The notes below the pieces were generated by a model. That model was not told the origin of the DNA and ran no database searches. It saw only the letters and a list, made by a program, of their open reading frames with translations. DNA of 8,697 nucleotides, from the NCBI GenBank assembly GCA_947600345.1, contig CANQGC010000112.1:1-8697 (forward strand), in the 5' to 3' direction. How positions within the stretch are numbered: the stretch's first letter is position 1; each line of letters begins with the position of its first letter. The translations under genes and the position numbers were made by a program. Below are positions 7,272 through 8,697 of this stretch, in pieces. The DNA is from an uncultured Clostridia bacterium (GTDB taxonomy: Bacteria; Bacillota; Clostridia; Christensenellales; Aristaeellaceae).

Positions 7272-7301
7272 TTGAAATCAGTGCGCTCGCGGGGAAACGG
7301 C

Positions 7302-8009
7302 TCAGATTTCGTATTGATTTCCGATGCGCACGAACTCCGCGTCCGGCCGGAGGACCTTTGCCTCGGCCTCGAGCGCTCCCGGCGCATACTTCGGATTCAG
7401 GTGGGTGAGCAGCAGCCTTCCGCAGCCGGACTGTCGGGCCAGATTCGCGCAGCCCTCCGGGCTCAGGTGCGGGGCCTGCGCGCGCCAGTCGGCGGCGCTC
7501 AGCCCGGCGTCCGCCAGCAGCACGTCCGCGCCGGAGAGGAAGCCGTCCAGCCCTTCCAGTGTGTTTGTGTCGCCCGTGTAGGCGAAGCAGCGCCCGGCGC
7601 ACTCCGCGCGAAGGGCAAAGCTCTGCACCGGATGGCGTCCGGGGTGGAAGCGGAAGGCGATCTCGCCGATGCGCATGTCCTCCATCGGCCGGAGATCGTA
7701 GCAGGGCGCGTCCAGCAGCGCGCGCACCGGCTCCGGCGTCCGTGGCGCGTAGACCGGCAGCGGCGCCTGCCTCGGGTGAAACTGCAGCGCGTACTGCATG
7801 GGCAGCATGTCGCTCATGTGGTCGTAGTGCAGGTGGCTGAGCACCACGGCGTCCAGGTCCTCCCAGGCGATGTGGCGCGCCAGGTTCGCCAGGACGCCCG
7901 CGCCGCAGTCGATCAGCACGTGGGTGTCGCCCTGGCTGAGCAGGTAGCCGGAGCAGGCGCCTCCGGCGGCGGGGTAGGGGCCGCAGCAGCCCAGTATGGT
8001 GAGCTTCAT
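7302..8009 (-). CDS. Metallo-beta-lactamase-fold hydrolase, YhfI-like
   Basis: This is a 235-residue soluble cytoplasmic hydrolase of the metallo-beta-lactamase superfamily, in the branch near RNase Z. Its N-terminus, MKLTILGCCGPYPAAGGACSG, resembles Bacillus YhfI as I remember it. A complete set of metal ligands is visible: HLHYDH at 59-64, His126, Asp147 in YTGDTN, and His203 in LLLTHLNP; His181 in HLSPEGCANLA is also family-typical. There is no tRNase Z substrate arm, so tRNA 3' processing is unlikely; the substrate is unknown. A TTG at 8027 would add six residues, but it lies inside the Shine-Dalgarno sequence. The ATG at 8009, with GGAGGAGG 8 nt upstream, is clearly the better start. The gene follows the GerMN gene after 77 nt, where I saw no clear promoter or terminator, and precedes comEC by 30 nt. 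Confidence 0.9.
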   Translation of the reverse strand: MKLTILGCCGPYPAAGGACSGYLLSQGDTHVLIDCGAGVLANLARHIAWEDLDAVVLSHLHYDHMSDMLPMQYALQFHPRQAPLPVYAPRTPEPVRALLDAPCYDLRPMEDMRIGEIAFRFHPGRHPVQSFALRAECAGRCFAYTGDTNTLEGLDGFLSGADVLLADAGLSAADWRAQAPHLSPEGCANLARQSGCGRLLLTHLNPKYAPGALEAEAKVLRPDAEFVRIGNQYEI

Positions 8010-8017
8010 AGCCGTTT

Positions 8018-8025
8018 CCTCCTCC
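8018..8025 (-). promoter_or_regulatory. Ribosome binding site that fixes the start of the MBL-fold hydrolase
   Basis: On the minus strand, GGAGGAGG lies 8 nt before the ATG at 8009. The alternative TTG start at 8027 overlaps this site, which argues against it. Confidence 0.85.
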
Positions 8026-8086
8026 AAATCGGGAATTCATCGTTGAATCAGGAATCGCGCACGATGGCGCGGGGCCGGACGCTTCC

Positions 8087-8697
8087 TCAGACACCGTCCG
8101 GCGAGGGGGCGTACTCGTGCACGATGCCGGGGTCGCGCATCAGCGAGGAGCGCAGGTACACCCCGCCCACCAGCGTGTCCAGCTGCCTTCCCTCCACCAG
8201 GAAGCTGACCGCGCCGATGGCGTCCAACTCCGTGAGGGCGTTGACCATCGCGTAAACCAGCATTCGCTCGTCGAGGGTGTTCAGGGGTTGGCAGAGGCTG
8301 TAGAAGTTGCCGGACAGATTGACGTAGGCGACCCGGTCCTCGATGGTCACGCCCAGCACGTCCTCGGGAACCACGCCCGCGGGGAACACGGACTGCAGTC
8401 CCCGGTAGGAGCCCAGCGTGATCATGGCGGAGAGCACGCTGCGGGCGGAGACGGCGCCGGCCTGGGAGATCGCGCACTCCAACCGGGCCAGGCCGCTGCC
8501 TTCCCGGAAGTACAGGCGGGCGCTGGAGCCCACGAGCTGGGAGAAGTCCGATCTGCGCATGCGGCCCTCCGGGAAGCGCGCCAGCTGGTTGGGCAGGTCG
8601 CACTCGGTCACATACTCGCCGCCGATGGAAAGCCGCACGGCGTCCAGCTCCGGCATGAAGGAGGTCAGCGTCAGCACGAGCGAGCCGTAGAGCTGCC
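8087..8697 (-). CDS. GerMN-domain protein, C-terminal part (GerM-like)
   Basis: The gene is cut by the window edge: the frame stays open to base 8697 and ends with TGA at 8087-8089, leaving about 202 residues. The visible protein begins with what looks like the end of a first GerMN domain (QLYGSLVLTLTSFMPELDAVRL). A complete second GerMN domain follows, with SARLYFREGSGLARLE, VLSAMI, GLQSVFPAGV, DRVAYVNLSGNFY, MLVYAMVNALTEL and VSFLVEGRQLDTLVGGVYL. The GTG at 8677 is internal to the first domain and is not the start. Two GerMN domains are the layout of GerM, a sporulation lipoprotein that in Bacillus stabilises the channel between mother cell and forespore. GerMN domains also occur in other envelope lipoproteins, so the sporulation role is inferred. 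The N-terminus and any signal peptide lie outside the window. Confidence 0.85.
   Translation of the reverse strand, partial: QLYGSLVLTLTSFMPELDAVRLSIGGEYVTECDLPNQLARFPEGRMRRSDFSQLVGSSARLYFREGSGLARLECAISQAGAVSARSVLSAMITLGSYRGLQSVFPAGVVPEDVLGVTIEDRVAYVNLSGNFYSLCQPLNTLDERMLVYAMVNALTELDAIGAVSFLVEGRQLDTLVGGVYLRSSLMRDPGIVHEYAPSPDGV

Noticed and set aside
8010..8086. Promoter search in the 77-nt gap between the GerMN gene and the MBL hydrolase
   Set aside because: No -35/-10 pair with sensible spacing stands out, so I did not call a promoter. A weak one cannot be excluded.
5296..8094. 932-codon open frame on the - strand overlapping the MBL hydrolase and comEC in another frame
   Set aside because: Its composition is almost entirely Arg, Ala, Gly and Pro, while the overlapping frames encode two well-recognised protein families. 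It is an out-of-frame artefact of high GC content.
6387..8255. 622-codon open frame on the + strand antisense to comEC
   Set aside because: It has low-complexity Ala/Gly/Arg/Gln-rich sequence, no domain and no ribosome binding site, and it crosses three real genes on the other strand.

Overview
The window is about 8.7 kb of GC-rich bacterial DNA. It reads as ordinary chromosome from a high-GC member of the Clostridia (Firmicutes). The grounds are a Gram-positive-type ParE/ParC pair, a ComEC-HolA gene order like that of Bacillus and its relatives, a GerMN-domain protein of the kind found in spore-formers, and strong GGAGG-type ribosome binding sites. I cannot name a genus; a gut Clostridia lineage such as Christensenellales is only a guess.

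Left part, + strand (1-2821): the 3' end of a type II topoisomerase B-subunit gene (parE-like), then after 3 nt the complete A-subunit gene (parC-like, 807 aa). They would form one two-gene unit making a heterotetrameric topoisomerase. The C-terminal beta-pinwheel of the A subunit looks like topoisomerase IV rather than gyrase, although it carries a gyrase-like box in an unusual blade. A good hairpin terminator follows at 2850-2887.

Middle (2822-3292): a 471-bp gap between convergent genes with no credible gene. It is packed with short inverted repeats: a perfect 16-bp stem with a TTTT loop, an 11-bp inverted repeat 49 nt apart, a 20-nt imperfect tandem repeat, and a run of about eight tight hairpins with 0-3 nt loops between 3084 and 3258. 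This is the part of the window that ordinary annotation does not explain.

Right part, - strand, transcribed right to left (8697 to 3293): a GerMN-domain protein (cut by the window edge), a YhfI-like metallo-beta-lactamase-fold hydrolase, ComEC (DNA uptake channel), HolA (DNA polymerase III delta, clamp-loader subunit), and an unrecognised small exported protein or lipoprotein. The last four genes are separated by 30 nt, a 14-nt overlap and 24 nt, so they probably share one transcript. comEC-holA is a familiar pairing. The YhfI-like hydrolase upstream and the exported protein downstream, where rpsT might be expected, are less so.

No tRNA, rRNA, CRISPR array, transposase or phage gene was seen. 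I found no convincing new multi-gene system. The hairpin array is the best candidate for something undescribed.
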